The notes below the pieces were generated by a model, which did no database searches, was not told the origin of the DNA, and saw nothing but the letters and a program-made list of their open reading frames with translations. Positions 7,168 through 16,227 of a stretch of DNA of 64,000 nucleotides are shown in pieces. The position numbers were made by a program, and so were the translations under genes. The stretch is from Coriobacteriia bacterium (lineage in GTDB: Bacteria; Actinomycetota; Coriobacteriia; Anaerosomatales; Anaerosomataceae). The stretch's first letter is position 1. Each line of letters begins with the position of its first letter. The stretch covers positions 118,880 through 182,879 of the forward strand of contig JAFGVD010000003.1 in NCBI GenBank assembly GCA_016938135.1, written 5' to 3'.

Positions 7168-8079
7168 ATGCTCTCTTGGTTGGCTGACACCACACCGATT
7201 GTCGCCAGTGCCATAACCACGGCATCCGCCACAGCATCGGCGGCTGCTTCGTCGTCCGCGGAGCCCACGAGCATCGCGAGCATCATCACCACCGTCGTCC
7301 CCAACATCATCGCCAGTGCCCTCCCGTCCGAGATCACCACCACGGTGCCGGTACAGGCAAGCATCGTTAAGGTGCCGCTGCTCTACGAGCTGACTGCCGC
7401 GTTCGTGGGTGGGCTCTCGGGAGCCACGCATGCCGACGAGCGCCGCATGGACATCTCCGGCATCGCGGTACTGGCCATCGTCAACGCGCTTGGCGGCGGC
7501 ATCTTGCGTGACGTGCTGCTGCAAGATCACGGCATAGCGGCATTCACGAACTGGCGCCTTCTTGCCGTTGCGTTGACTGCCGCCGTGTTCGGCTTCTTCT
7601 TCTCATCGCTGTACAGCCGGATGAAGCGCCCGTTCCTGTATCTGGACGCGCTCTCGCTGGGGCTGTTCGCGGTCGTCGGTGCCGACAAGGCGCTGAGCGC
7701 CGGTCTGAACGTGGTGCCTGCGGTGCTGCTGGGCGTTGTCACAAGCGTGGGCGGTGGCATGATCCGCGACGTCTTGTGCAATGAGACTCCGCAGATCATG
7801 CGGCCCGGTACCCTTTCTGCATCCGCGGCAGTGCTAGGCTCTTCGCTCTACGTCTTCTTGGTGACGTGGGGTAACATCGTGAAGCCGGTTGCGTTGGTGT
7901 TTGCCGCCACAGTGACGCTTGCAGTGCGTATCATCGCAGTGAAGCGGGGATGGCAGACGCCGATGCCCGTGCACCTGGACACGACTTCAGGCAGGCCGTG
8001 GCGGTTCGTCCGTCGCGAGAGTGGGCCGGAGCAGTGTTCCGGTTCGGCCAGCCAAGACGAGCGATCGGATTCAATGTGA
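7168..8079 (+). CDS. TRIC cation channel family (UPF0126) membrane protein
   Basis: From ATG 7168 (GGAAGG site upstream) the protein has an Ala/Ser/Thr-rich ~65-residue head and then two UPF0126 halves with GGGILRDVLL and GGGMIRDVLC, the duplicated glycine-rich motifs of bacterial TRIC channels. About seven membrane segments are visible. The long low-complexity N-terminal extension is unusual for the family. A ~40-residue hydrophilic C-terminal tail overlaps the start of the next gene. The likely role is a K+-permeable homotrimeric channel in the cytoplasmic membrane. Confidence 0.83.
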   Translation: MLSWLADTTPIVASAITTASATASAAASSSAEPTSIASIITTVVPNIIASALPSEITTTVPVQASIVKVPLLYELTAAFVGGLSGATHADERRMDISGIAVLAIVNALGGGILRDVLLQDHGIAAFTNWRLLAVALTAAVFGFFFSSLYSRMKRPFLYLDALSLGLFAVVGADKALSAGLNVVPAVLLGVVTSVGGGMIRDVLCNETPQIMRPGTLSASAAVLGSSLYVFLVTWGNIVKPVALVFAATVTLAVRIIAVKRGWQTPMPVHLDTTSGRPWRFVRRESGPEQCSGSASQDERSDSM

Positions 8080-8816
8080 TAGTCACAACGCAGTTCCGTC
8101 CCTCGCGTGATGGTTTCGCCTTCGCAAACACCTGGAAAGACGTCTTGTTCGGAGCGGTGCCTGTGCGGGGGCGGTGTGGCGGGATGGCATTCGCCGCGCG
8201 CGACTACCACGACGTGGGGGAGTCCATTCCTACGGAGCGCGCGCTCCCGGCGCACGACTCGGCACTTGCCCGTCTGATCTGGCGCCGACAGCTGGCCAGC
8301 GTGTTCGCCGGCACGGGCTACAACCTGTGGCGATTCACCCAGATGACGTATCGTCCCGCAGCAGGCCGACGCGGAGTCAGCGCGCTGACCCGTCGCGAGA
8401 TCGGTCGGGTGCTTGATTCGCTTGCCGGCGGCCGCCCGGTACCGCTCGGCCTCATCAACGCATTCGATCTCAAGCATCTTGGCCGCAACCACCAGGTGCT
8501 GGCCTACGCCGCCGAGCTCACGCCCACGCATGCGCTGATCCGCATCTACGACCCCAACCTTCCGCTGCGCGACGACATCGTTTTGGAGATCGAGCGCGAA
8601 GGCGCGGGGCCTGTGATAGAGAAGGTGGGCGAGCGACGCATCGTGTGGCGTGGCATGTTCGCCGAGAAGTACTCGCCGATCCCGCGTGCGCAAACCGGTG
8701 CTACAACGCTTGAGGAGCACGCGCCCGGTGACGGGGCGGTGCTCCTCGTGAGCGCTCTGGCTATCCTGGTCGCCTTTGCTACATCGCGCTGGGTGTTCGG
8801 TCGTCGCCGCTACTGA
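8076..8816 (+). CDS. Putative C39-like cysteine-peptidase-fold protein with C-terminal membrane anchor
   Basis: The frame is open from 7950, but GTG 8076 overlaps the TRIC stop (GTGA) and begins close to the conserved FRPSRDGFAFANTW block. Further on are CGGMAFAARDYHD, PLGLINAFDLKHLGRNHQVLAYA and RIYDPNLP. Cys-Gly-Gly followed by a central HQVLAY and a YDPN loop resembles the Peptidase_C39_2/papain-like layout (Cys, His, Asp/Asn). A hydrophobic segment near the C-terminus (AVLLVSALAILVAFA) suggests membrane attachment. There is no N-terminal signal. The function is a suggestion based on motif order. Confidence 0.6.
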   Translation: MIVTTQFRPSRDGFAFANTWKDVLFGAVPVRGRCGGMAFAARDYHDVGESIPTERALPAHDSALARLIWRRQLASVFAGTGYNLWRFTQMTYRPAAGRRGVSALTRREIGRVLDSLAGGRPVPLGLINAFDLKHLGRNHQVLAYAAELTPTHALIRIYDPNLPLRDDIVLEIEREGAGPVIEKVGERRIVWRGMFAEKYSPIPRAQTGATTLEEHAPGDGAVLLVSALAILVAFATSRWVFGRRRY

Positions 8817-9295
8817 ACGATGATCGCCTGCGCGGTCGTAACGCCGTCGGCCTCAGATGCGGAGAACAGAAGCACCTGCGACCCTGCAGCGATGTCAGTT
8901 GCGCCTTCGGCGTATCCCGTCACAGTCGTGTCGTCGTAGTAGACCGTCTGTGAGCCGCCACTCTCGAGCGCCAGGGTTATCGTGTCGCTAGCCACTTCGA
9001 TGACTTCGCCTTCCAGCAGTCCCCCACGTGCAGCGCCGCTCGCGCCTCCACCGCCCGGCATGGCGCTGACGTCCATGCCTTGTTCTTCAAGGAAGGCGGC
9101 ACGCTCCTCTTCGGTCATGTCCGCCATCGCGGCGCGTTCCTCATCGGTCATGTCTGTCATGGGGCCGTTTGCGTTCCTCGCGCCTGCTCCGGCTGCTTCA
9201 GGTGCGGAGGACGTGCTGCCCGCGTAGAGCGTGCCGCCGTAAAAGGCGCCACCCGCGAGCACAAGAGCTGCGAGAACCAACATTATCTTCTTCAT
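8810..9295 (-). CDS. Exported small protein at the end of the efflux operon
   Basis: From ATG 9295 (161 residues) there is a signal peptide or anchor (IMLVLAALVLAGGAFYGGTLYAG). It is followed by an acidic linker with a repeated unit (MTDEERAAM, then MTEEERAAF), a Gly-rich patch and a C-terminal beta-rich domain (VIEVASDTITLAL, YYDDTTVTGYA) resembling DUF5666-like OB modules. It lies 19 bases after the MacB-type permease and is probably co-transcribed with the pump, so an accessory role at the cell surface is plausible. Its 3' end overlaps the convergent gene by 7 bases. Confidence 0.65.
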   Translation of the reverse strand: MKKIMLVLAALVLAGGAFYGGTLYAGSTSSAPEAAGAGARNANGPMTDMTDEERAAMADMTEEERAAFLEEQGMDVSAMPGGGGASGAARGGLLEGEVIEVASDTITLALESGGSQTVYYDDTTVTGYAEGATDIAAGSQVLLFSASEADGVTTAQAIIVQ

Positions 9296-9314
9296 CAGAT
9301 ACTCCTTCTGCTGC

Positions 9315-10538
9315 CTACTGGTATCGTAGGGCTTCGATCGGACTGAGTTTTGCGGCGCGTCGTGCGGGGTAGTACCCGAAGACCACGCCGATGAAGGCAC
9401 ATACTCCTGCGGCTAGACCCACTGCGTCTGGCGTGAGCACCGCATCGATTCCAAGCATCCCTCCTCCGATGAAGGCTATGACCCATCCGAAGGTGATGCC
9501 GATGATGCCGCCGATGAACGTCAGCACGACTGACTCGGCCAGAAACTGTAGAGAGATGACGTTGTCATCCGCTCCGATGGCCTTTCGAAGGCCGATCTCG
9601 CGGGTGCGTTCGGTCACAGTGGTGAGCATCATGTTCATGATGCCGATACCGCCTACGAGCAACGAGATGCTTGCGATGGCGGCGAGCAGCGCGGTGAAGG
9701 TGTCGATCACGGTCGACACGGTGTCCAGCATGTCGGCCATGTTCTGGATCTGGAAGTCCGCATAGTCAGGGTCCGATATGCCGTGCAATGAGAGCAGCGT
9801 CTGCTCTACTGACTCCTCGGCCTCGGTCATCACCTCTTCGTCAATCACGGTCAACGTGATGCTGGAGAGGTACTCGTTGCCGCTGATATAGCGCTGTTGT
9901 GTGGAAAGCGGGATCAGGGCCGCCGAGTCTACGCTCGTGACGCCGGACGTGCCCTTTTCCTCGAGCACCCCTACCACTGTCAGAAGCAGGTTGCCCGAGC
10001 GGATATGCTCGCCCACCGGATCGATATCCGTGCCGTAGAGGTCCTCGGCGAGTGTTGCGCCCAAGACCACCACTTGCGCGTAGGCGGAGTCATCGCGATC
10101 GGTGATGAAGCCACCGCTTGCGACCGTGAGCCCGCTGACGGTCGCGTACTCCGGCGTGACTCCCAAGACCTGTGCGTTGGCGTTGGTGTCGTCGGCCACC
10201 AGTTGGGCGTTGCCCTGCGACAAAGGCGCCACACCTGTGATGAGCGAGAGTTCTGCAAGAGCTTCGGCGTCATCACGGGTCAGAGACTGGACCGAGCTGG
10301 CGGACATACGCATCCCGGCACCCTGGTTGTTGGCTGACGATGGTGAGACCGTGAGCAGATTGGAGCCCGCGGACTCGATGGAAGACTCGATGGAGGCCTG
10401 GCTACCCGCGCCAAGTGCCAGCATGGCGATCACCGAGGCGATACCGACAACGATGCCCAGGATGGTGAGTCCGCTTCGCACCTTGTTGGAAGTCAGCGAA
10501 TGGATTGTCTCGGACAGGAGGTCAGCGATACGCATCAC
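9315..10538 (-). CDS. MacB-type ABC transporter permease
   Basis: This 407-residue protein begins LLSETIHSLTSNKVRSGLTILGIVVGIASVIAML, the N-terminal MacB_PCD signature. It has a large extracytoplasmic domain (~60-270) and then three membrane helices in an FtsX domain (TTVTERTREIGLRKAIGA, IGGIIGITFGW). It ends GYYPARRAAKLSPIEALRYQ, typical of the family. It pairs with the ATPase and adaptor encoded just upstream (ATGA overlap). MacB-type systems are mechanotransmission exporters of peptides or lipids rather than classical transporters. Confidence 0.9.
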   Translation of the reverse strand: MMRIADLLSETIHSLTSNKVRSGLTILGIVVGIASVIAMLALGAGSQASIESSIESAGSNLLTVSPSSANNQGAGMRMSASSVQSLTRDDAEALAELSLITGVAPLSQGNAQLVADDTNANAQVLGVTPEYATVSGLTVASGGFITDRDDSAYAQVVVLGATLAEDLYGTDIDPVGEHIRSGNLLLTVVGVLEEKGTSGVTSVDSAALIPLSTQQRYISGNEYLSSITLTVIDEEVMTEAEESVEQTLLSLHGISDPDYADFQIQNMADMLDTVSTVIDTFTALLAAIASISLLVGGIGIMNMMLTTVTERTREIGLRKAIGADDNVISLQFLAESVVLTFIGGIIGITFGWVIAFIGGGMLGIDAVLTPDAVGLAAGVCAFIGVVFGYYPARRAAKLSPIEALRYQ

Positions 10539-11281
10539 ACCTCACCTTCCTTCTCGGCCGTGTCGTCGCCGTACTGCACGATGTGTGCGTCCGCCTGGAC
10601 GGCATCCTCGCTGATCAGGCCGTCTTGGATGCGGATCACGCGCTTCGCGCGGGCCGCGATATCCGGCTCATGGGTGATGAGGACGATCGTGCGTCCTTCG
10701 TCATTGAGCCTCGCGAAGAGCTCCATCACCGAGTCGCCCGTAGCGGTATCGAGATTGCCGGTTGGTTCGTCCGCAAGGATGAGCGATGGGTTGTTCACAA
10801 GCGAACGGGCGATAGCCACGCGCTGCATCTGACCACCCGAGAGCTCATTGGAGCGGTGCGTCCATAGCTTCTCGTCCAGCTGGACGGCGGTCAGTGCTTC
10901 CGCTGCGCGGCGCTCGCGCTCCTCGGGATCCGTGCGGGTGTAGAGTATGGGCATCACTACGTTGCGCATCACCGTCGCCCGGGGGAGAAGGTTGAACGCT
11001 TGGAAGACGAAACCCACGGTCGAGCGGCGTACCTCGGCGAGTTCATGCAGATCCAGTTCTGCGACATCGCGACCCGCCAGACGATAGGTGCCCGTGGTGG
11101 GAACGTCCAGGCAGCCCAGGATGTGCATGAGCGTGGACTTCCCGGAGCCGGACGGCCCCATGATCGCGGCGAACTCGCCTTCCTCGATCGTGAAGGTCAC
11201 GCCGCGCAGTGCGTGGGTCTTGGCACCTGCGCCGTCGTAGATCTTCTCGAGGTCGACAGCTTCTATGACAGGGGAGCTCAT
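10535..11281 (-). CDS. MacB/LolD-type ABC transporter ATP-binding protein
   Basis: This 248-residue ATPase has Walker A GPSGSGKST, a Q-loop (VFQAFNLLPRATV), the signature LSGGQMQRVAIARSL, Walker B LILADEPTGNLD and a switch His (LITHEP). The wording is that of the LolD/MacB subfamily. It overlaps the adaptor stop and the permease start by 4 bases each, so the three pump parts are made in step. It should power the exporter from the cytoplasmic side. Confidence 0.92.
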   Translation of the reverse strand: MSSPVIEAVDLEKIYDGAGAKTHALRGVTFTIEEGEFAAIMGPSGSGKSTLMHILGCLDVPTTGTYRLAGRDVAELDLHELAEVRRSTVGFVFQAFNLLPRATVMRNVVMPILYTRTDPEERERRAAEALTAVQLDEKLWTHRSNELSGGQMQRVAIARSLVNNPSLILADEPTGNLDTATGDSVMELFARLNDEGRTIVLITHEPDIAARAKRVIRIQDGLISEDAVQADAHIVQYGDDTAEKEGEV

Positions 11282-12522
11282 GGCCGACCGCCGCCGCCGC
11301 CGCTCATTCCGGGAAGCATGAAGCCGCCGCTTGATTCTTCATCCGTCTCGGAGGCGCCATCGAGCGTCTGTGTGACCACTTCATCGCCTTCAGAAAGACC
11401 GGAAAGGATCTGTGTCTGGGTAGCGCTCATGAGGCCGACCTCAACGGTGACCTTCTGCGGTACTCCCGAGGCGTCCAGTACCTGGACGTAGTAGCCGCCG
11501 TCACCGTCGGACTGCACCGATGCGTTGGGTACGAGCAGTGCGTCTTTGGCAACCTCTGTGACAATGGTCGCGGCCGCCGACATGGAGGACCGAAGCGCGT
11601 CATCGATGACATCGAGTGCGATGTACACGTCGAAGGTGACAACGCCTTGGTTGTTCACGCCCTCATCGGAGATCTCGTACACCTTGCCGGTTGAGGTCAG
11701 GTCGGGAAGTGCGTCGAACTCGATGTCCGCTCGCTGCCCAATCGCGAGTGCGGGCAGATCGACCTCGTTCACCGTGAGCTTCAGGAGAAGCGCATCACCG
11801 TCAGTGATTGTGACGGGAGCCGAAGACGTGCTTGTGGTGCCGCCGGAGGACGTGGACTGCGTGGTCCCGCTACTTGCCGCAGACACCGGGTCGCCCACTT
11901 CGATATCGAGGGAGTACACGATGCCGGAGCAAGGTGAGGTCACAGCGAGTTCGCCCTCGGCGGACTTGGCGTCCTCGTACTCTTCGTAGGCGCTGGTGCG
12001 CGACGCTTTGGCGGCGGTCAGACCGATCTCGGCCGATTCGAGGCTCTTCTCGGCGATGGTGACATCGTCATCTGTCGCTGTCGGGGTGGACAGCTCGCTG
12101 CGCTCGGTGACGTCCTCAAGTTCGGTCTCTGCGCGCAACACGCTTGCTTCGGCGTTCAGGACACTTTGCTTCGCCTGCAGATATGCCGAGTAGGCTTTGG
12201 ATGTGGCCGCCTCGGCGTCGGTTGCGTCGAGGGTGAACAGGACGGTGCCGGTGCTCACCTCGGAACCTTCTTCAACCTTGATCGCGGCTACGGTCCCCGC
12301 ACTGTCGGGCCAGACTTCTGTAGTGCCTCCGGACTCAAGGTTGCCGGTACCGGAAACGGTCACGGAGATCGTTCCGGTAGTTGCAGCTTCTGTCGTGTAC
12401 GTGACGACGGCTTCTTCGCCGTTGGCGCTCTGCGTCACCATGTACACGGTTCCGGCTGCGGCCACCAGGACCGCGGCAGCGATCCAACCGCGATAGCGCC
12501 GAAGTCTCTTGGATAGGGCCAT
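11278..12522 (-). CDS. MacA-like periplasmic adaptor / HlyD-family protein
   Basis: This 414-residue protein has an N-terminal anchor (GWIAAAVLVAAAGTVYMVT), a lipoyl half-motif (GTVAAIKVEEGSEVSTGTVLFTLD), a helical hairpin of about 80 residues, the second half-motif (SPCSGIVYSLDIEVGDPV), and beta-barrel and C-terminal domains. It ends in a Gly-rich tail, GMSGGGGGRP. In Gram-positive MacA/YtrF-like systems the adaptor works with the FtsX-type permease encoded downstream. A Ser/Thr-rich insert (SSGTTQSTSSGG) interrupts the second half-motif region, which is unusual. Confidence 0.87.
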   Translation of the reverse strand: MALSKRLRRYRGWIAAAVLVAAAGTVYMVTQSANGEEAVVTYTTEAATTGTISVTVSGTGNLESGGTTEVWPDSAGTVAAIKVEEGSEVSTGTVLFTLDATDAEAATSKAYSAYLQAKQSVLNAEASVLRAETELEDVTERSELSTPTATDDDVTIAEKSLESAEIGLTAAKASRTSAYEEYEDAKSAEGELAVTSPCSGIVYSLDIEVGDPVSAASSGTTQSTSSGGTTSTSSAPVTITDGDALLLKLTVNEVDLPALAIGQRADIEFDALPDLTSTGKVYEISDEGVNNQGVVTFDVYIALDVIDDALRSSMSAAATIVTEVAKDALLVPNASVQSDGDGGYYVQVLDASGVPQKVTVEVGLMSATQTQILSGLSEGDEVVTQTLDGASETDEESSGGFMLPGMSGGGGGRP

Positions 12523-12606
12523 GCTTCACCTCCACAGGAAATGGGTCTTCTACTCCAAGGTAGGTGAGCGGCGCCGTTGGTTCGTCGGGCTGAAGGAGTG
12601 ATTCCG

Positions 12607-12626
12607 CGTACTACTACGGGAGTACG
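12607..12626. promoter_or_regulatory. Palindrome between response regulator and efflux adaptor, probable regulator site
   Basis: CGTACT (12607-12612) and AGTACG (12621-12626) form an inverted repeat around ACTACGGG. The inner TACT-N5-AGTA also pairs (TACTACGGGAGTA read on the plus strand). It lies about 85-105 bases upstream of the adaptor start in the only sizeable gap of the operon, the place expected for binding by the LuxR-type regulator encoded next to it. Confidence 0.5.
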
Positions 12627-12650
12627 GGTTGTGGAGATTGTATGGAGAGG

Positions 12651-13325
12651 CTAGTCGCCGGATTGGCCGGGTGTCACAAGCCCGGATTCGTAAGCCATGA
12701 CCACGAGCTGCGCGCGGTCTCGCGCATTCAGCTTCATCATCACACGGGAGACGTGTGTCTTCGACGTCGCGGGGCTGATGAACAGCCGCTCGGCGATCTC
12801 GTCATTGGACAGGCCCGCCGAGACGAGCGTGAGAACCTCGTGCTCCCTCTCGGTCAGGGATGCGAGTTCTTTGGGGCGCGCCCGACGGACCTCGGGGCGC
12901 GAGGCGAACTCAGCTATGAGACGCCTGGTGACGCTTGGAGACAGAAGCGCGTCACCCGCGGCCACAACGCGCACCCCCTCTACCAGCTGCTTGGGATCTG
13001 TGTCTTTGAGCAAGAACCCGCTGGCGCCCACACGCAGCGCTTCGTAAACGTACTCATCGGCATCGAACGTGGTGAGCATCAGCACGCGTGGGGCGGATCC
13101 GGTCCGCTCGGCGATGATGCGGCGGGTGGCCTCAAGACCATCCATCTCCGGCATGCGGATGTCCATCAAGATGACGTCGGGCTGCAGCTGCGCAGACAGG
13201 CTCACGGCCTGCTCGCCGTCTTCGGCCTCGCCAAGCACCTCGATGTCGGACGCCGCCTCCAACAGCACCCGGAAGCCTGCGCGCACAAGGGCCTGGTCGT
13301 CTGCGATGAGGACGCGGATGCTCAT
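12651..13325 (-). CDS. NarL/LuxR-family response regulator
   Basis: This 224-residue protein has a receiver domain with acidic DD at 9-10, phospho-acceptor Asp55 in ILMDIRMPEMDG, and the conserved T (MLTTF) and K (LLKDTD). A C-terminal LuxR helix-turn-helix (LTEREHEVLTLVSAGLSNDEIAERL) follows. Its start overlaps the kinase stop (ATGA), making a cognate pair. The efflux genes lie 128 bases downstream on the same strand and are the likely targets. Confidence 0.93.
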   Translation of the reverse strand: MSIRVLIADDQALVRAGFRVLLEAASDIEVLGEAEDGEQAVSLSAQLQPDVILMDIRMPEMDGLEATRRIIAERTGSAPRVLMLTTFDADEYVYEALRVGASGFLLKDTDPKQLVEGVRVVAAGDALLSPSVTRRLIAEFASRPEVRRARPKELASLTEREHEVLTLVSAGLSNDEIAERLFISPATSKTHVSRVMMKLNARDRAQLVVMAYESGLVTPGQSGD

Positions 13326-14545
13326 GATGCACTCCTTGTCAGCGGGATGGTCACGCTCAGGCGCACGCCGGTGTTCTCGGCGGGCAGAAGCTCGAAGCTT
13401 CCACCAAGCGCATCCACACGCTCACGCATACCCTGGATGCCATGGCCGGCGGTCGCATCGGCCGTCGCGAGATCCATGCCTTTGCCGTCGTCAGTGATCT
13501 CAATAGCAAGATCACGTGCGCCTGCGCTGATCGTGACCTGCACGTGGCTGGCTTGAGCATGACGCACGATGTTGGTGAGCGCCTCTTGCACGATTCTGTA
13601 CGCCGAGACACCCGCGTACGCCGGCACGCCGGCAAGCTCGCCGTTGACCTGGAGCTTCGCGTCGATCCCCGCTTCTCGCACGTGCTCTACAAGCTGCCCG
13701 ACGTTGGCGAGGTCGGCTGCCGGGGCAAGGGGAGCGCCGTCAGCGGTCCGCAGTACGTCGAGCATGGAGCGCAGTTCGGTCAGAGCTTGCTTGCCCGTGG
13801 TCCGGATGTTCTCGATGGATTCCCGTGCGCGCTCGGGAGAGCTGTCCAGCAGCGTGGCCGCTGCACTTGCCTGAACGGTGACTATGGAGAGGCTGTGCGC
13901 GACGATGTCGTGCACGTCACGGGCGATGCGTATGCGCTCCTCGTCTACGCGCCGGTGCGCCTCTTCTTCGCGTGTGCGCTCGGCCTCCAAAGCGCGACGT
14001 TCCACCTCCGCGACATAGCTGCGACGGTTTCTCTCGGCCTCGCCAAGGAGCGCCGTAGCCGAGAGGACCACGATGGGGCCCACCACCTCGGAGACCCATT
14101 TGACGCTTGGTGAGAAGACGAACAGTCCGGCGGCGATCACAAGGCCTGCGCTGAGCGCCGCGATAAGTCCCGTACGACGACGCTTTGAGCGCGACGCAAC
14201 GGTGTAGATGGCGATCATAGGGCCAAGGATGGTAGGAGCGGGGTTTGGGATGAACACGCTATAGGCGAACGCTGCGCTGCAGCTCATGCTGAAGGCGACC
14301 CAGGGGGCCTTTCGCCGGACCGCAAGCGGCAGGAAGCTTGCTGCCACGAGCGCGTACGAAATCCACCCGGCGTCAAGTCGCTCGCCCGGTACTTCTCGGA
14401 GGGCGACGCCCGGCTGTATGCGGGGATGCATGGTGTGCATCACATAAAGCTGCAGGAAGACGAGCGCGGTCAGGCCCACGGCAAGCGCCACGTCGAGCCA
14501 CAGCGGATCGATTCGCGAAACACGGTCTTTGAGTCGTGTGATCAT
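13322..14545 (-). CDS. Sensor histidine kinase, DesK/HisKA_3 type
   Basis: This 407-residue protein has about five membrane helices in the first ~190 residues with little extracytoplasmic sequence. A short coiled coil rich in Glu/Arg follows, then the HisKA_3 H-box (ARDVHDIVAHSLSIVTVQ), a dimerisation region and a HATPase domain with ITDDGKGMD and GHGIQGMRERV. Such intramembrane-sensing kinases usually detect envelope stress such as cell-wall or membrane-active compounds, which fits the MacAB-type pump downstream. The actual signal is unknown. Confidence 0.92.
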   Translation of the reverse strand: MITRLKDRVSRIDPLWLDVALAVGLTALVFLQLYVMHTMHPRIQPGVALREVPGERLDAGWISYALVAASFLPLAVRRKAPWVAFSMSCSAAFAYSVFIPNPAPTILGPMIAIYTVASRSKRRRTGLIAALSAGLVIAAGLFVFSPSVKWVSEVVGPIVVLSATALLGEAERNRRSYVAEVERRALEAERTREEEAHRRVDEERIRIARDVHDIVAHSLSIVTVQASAAATLLDSSPERARESIENIRTTGKQALTELRSMLDVLRTADGAPLAPAADLANVGQLVEHVREAGIDAKLQVNGELAGVPAYAGVSAYRIVQEALTNIVRHAQASHVQVTISAGARDLAIEITDDGKGMDLATADATAGHGIQGMRERVDALGGSFELLPAENTGVRLSVTIPLTRSAS

Positions 14546-14670
14546 GACCTTATCCTAGCTTGCGCACGTGCCGCTGACGAGCGCCACGCGGTGTATGTGC
14601 GTATGCGACCGGGGGAGTACACCACGCGTGCTAACCTGTTGCGAGAAATCCTCCAAGACAGGGAGTCGTA

Positions 14671-15837
14671 GTGTTCATTCTCGAAGAGCCGTATGTGTCC
14701 AGACTTCTCGCCCTCACCGCCGTCAGGCTCGGCGTTCCGGTGCTAAGCACGCCCATGGCGCGCCATGCTCTTGGGAGTCGCTATCCTCTTGCCGATGACG
14801 TGGAGTTCGCGGCCGCCTTTGGCGCTTCGGCGCACCCGAGGCTCTACGCGAACTCGGAGAACGCTATCGGCTGGATAGCGGATCACCTGGGGAGCAGCGG
14901 ACTGTCGGACCGCATAGACGTATTCAAAGACAAGGTCAGATTCCGGGAACTGATCGCGGACCTGTACCCGGACTACTGCTTCGAGGGGCTCTCTCTGCAG
15001 CAGCTCGCGGACTTCGACCCCGCTTCTTTGCGCGCACCGTTCGTGGTCAAGCCGTCTGTCGGCTTCTTCAGTATGGGCGTCCATGTGGTTCAGAGCGCCG
15101 CAGCGTGGCCCGATGTGGTCGCCAAGATCCACTCTGAGGCCCGGGAGTTTGAAGATCTCTATCCCGAGAAGGTCATCGGATTGGACCGCTTCGTGGTCGA
15201 GGAGGTCATCACTGGCGAGGAGTTCGCTGTGGATGCCTACTTCGACAGCGAAGGACAGCCTGTCGTCCTGAACATCCTCGGTCATCTGTTCGCCTCGCCA
15301 GACGACGTGAGCGACCGTGTCTACTACACCTCGGTCGAGCTCATCGAGCGCTGGCTGGAGCCGTTCACGGCGTTTCTTGCCGAGGTGGGGCGTCGGGCAG
15401 ATCTTGCGGACTTCCCCGTTCACGCAGAGTTGCGCGTGGATGATGATGGCCGGATCGCGCCCATCGAGATCAACCCCATGCGCTTTGCCGGCTGGTGCGT
15501 CACAGACCTTGCGCATCATGCCTATGACATCAATTCATACGAGTTCTTCATCGAGGGGCTGGTACCCGAGTGGGATGCGGTCTTCGAAGGCCGTCGTGAT
15601 CGGGTGTACGCGGTGGTCATCGCCGACATCCCGGCCACGGTGGATCGTTCGGCGATCGAGTCGGTGGACTACGAGGCGCTTGAGGCGCGCTTCACCCGTC
15701 CTCTGGAGGTGCGGCGTGTGGACTACTGGCGCTACCCGGTTCTGGGTTTCGTGTTCGTGGAGCTCGCGGCCAACGACCTCAGCGAGGTCTACGAGATGCT
15801 AGGCGCGGATCTAACCACCTATCTGCGCATGCGATAG
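14671..15837 (+). CDS. ATP-grasp family protein of unknown substrate
   Basis: This 388-residue protein starts at GTG 14671 (GGGAG upstream). It has an N-terminal Rossmann-like preATP-grasp half, then the ATP-binding pieces APFVVKPSVGFFSMGVHVV, FVVEEVITGEEFAVDAYF and the metal-binding HAELRVDDDGRIAPIEINPMRFAG. These identify an ATP-dependent carboxylate-amine/thiol ligase. Nothing in the neighbourhood names the substrate. It is transcribed alone, divergently from the sensor kinase. Confidence 0.78.
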   Translation: MFILEEPYVSRLLALTAVRLGVPVLSTPMARHALGSRYPLADDVEFAAAFGASAHPRLYANSENAIGWIADHLGSSGLSDRIDVFKDKVRFRELIADLYPDYCFEGLSLQQLADFDPASLRAPFVVKPSVGFFSMGVHVVQSAAAWPDVVAKIHSEAREFEDLYPEKVIGLDRFVVEEVITGEEFAVDAYFDSEGQPVVLNILGHLFASPDDVSDRVYYTSVELIERWLEPFTAFLAEVGRRADLADFPVHAELRVDDDGRIAPIEINPMRFAGWCVTDLAHHAYDINSYEFFIEGLVPEWDAVFEGRRDRVYAVVIADIPATVDRSAIESVDYEALEARFTRPLEVRRVDYWRYPVLGFVFVELAANDLSEVYEMLGADLTTYLRMR

Positions 15838-15926
15838 GCAGGGCGCCAGAGGGACTCTGACACTGATCTTGAAGCCACACACTTGGGAACATAGTCATAG
15901 CTGTGTTTCTGATGAAAGGGGCTCTC

Positions 15927-16130
15927 GTGGAAGAGATCATGCAGCAACTCATGGCGAAGACAGGCATCGACGAGGCGACCGCTACCAAGGTCGTGGACTT
16001 CCTGAGGGAGAACTGGGATGACGTCGCCAAGTGGATCGGCGGCGAGAAGCTGGGCGATATGAAAGAGAACGTCACCGAGGCGATGGGTGATGTGAAGGAC
16101 AAGATCTCCGGCCTGTTCAACAAGGACTAG
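15927..16130 (+). CDS. Small helical protein
   Basis: About 67 residues from GTG 15927, chosen because GAAAGGGG lies just upstream; an ATG at 15912 is in frame. The sequence is amphipathic helix throughout (EEIMQQLMAKTGIDEATATKVVDFLREN), with a C-terminal DMKENVTEAMGDVKDKISGLF resembling CsbD/YtxH-like stress proteins, and has no membrane segment or signal. The first half is like the DUF2267-type helical hairpin found in small actinobacterial proteins. I cannot give a function. Confidence 0.6.
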   Translation: MEEIMQQLMAKTGIDEATATKVVDFLRENWDDVAKWIGGEKLGDMKENVTEAMGDVKDKISGLFNKD

Positions 16131-16227
16131 CACAGGGCTGGTCATGCTCCGGAGTCGCCTTCGTTTCGTCGGATTCTCATCCTGGTCTAGACTGGAAGAG
16201 ATGACGTCTATTCCTGGGGAGGGACGG

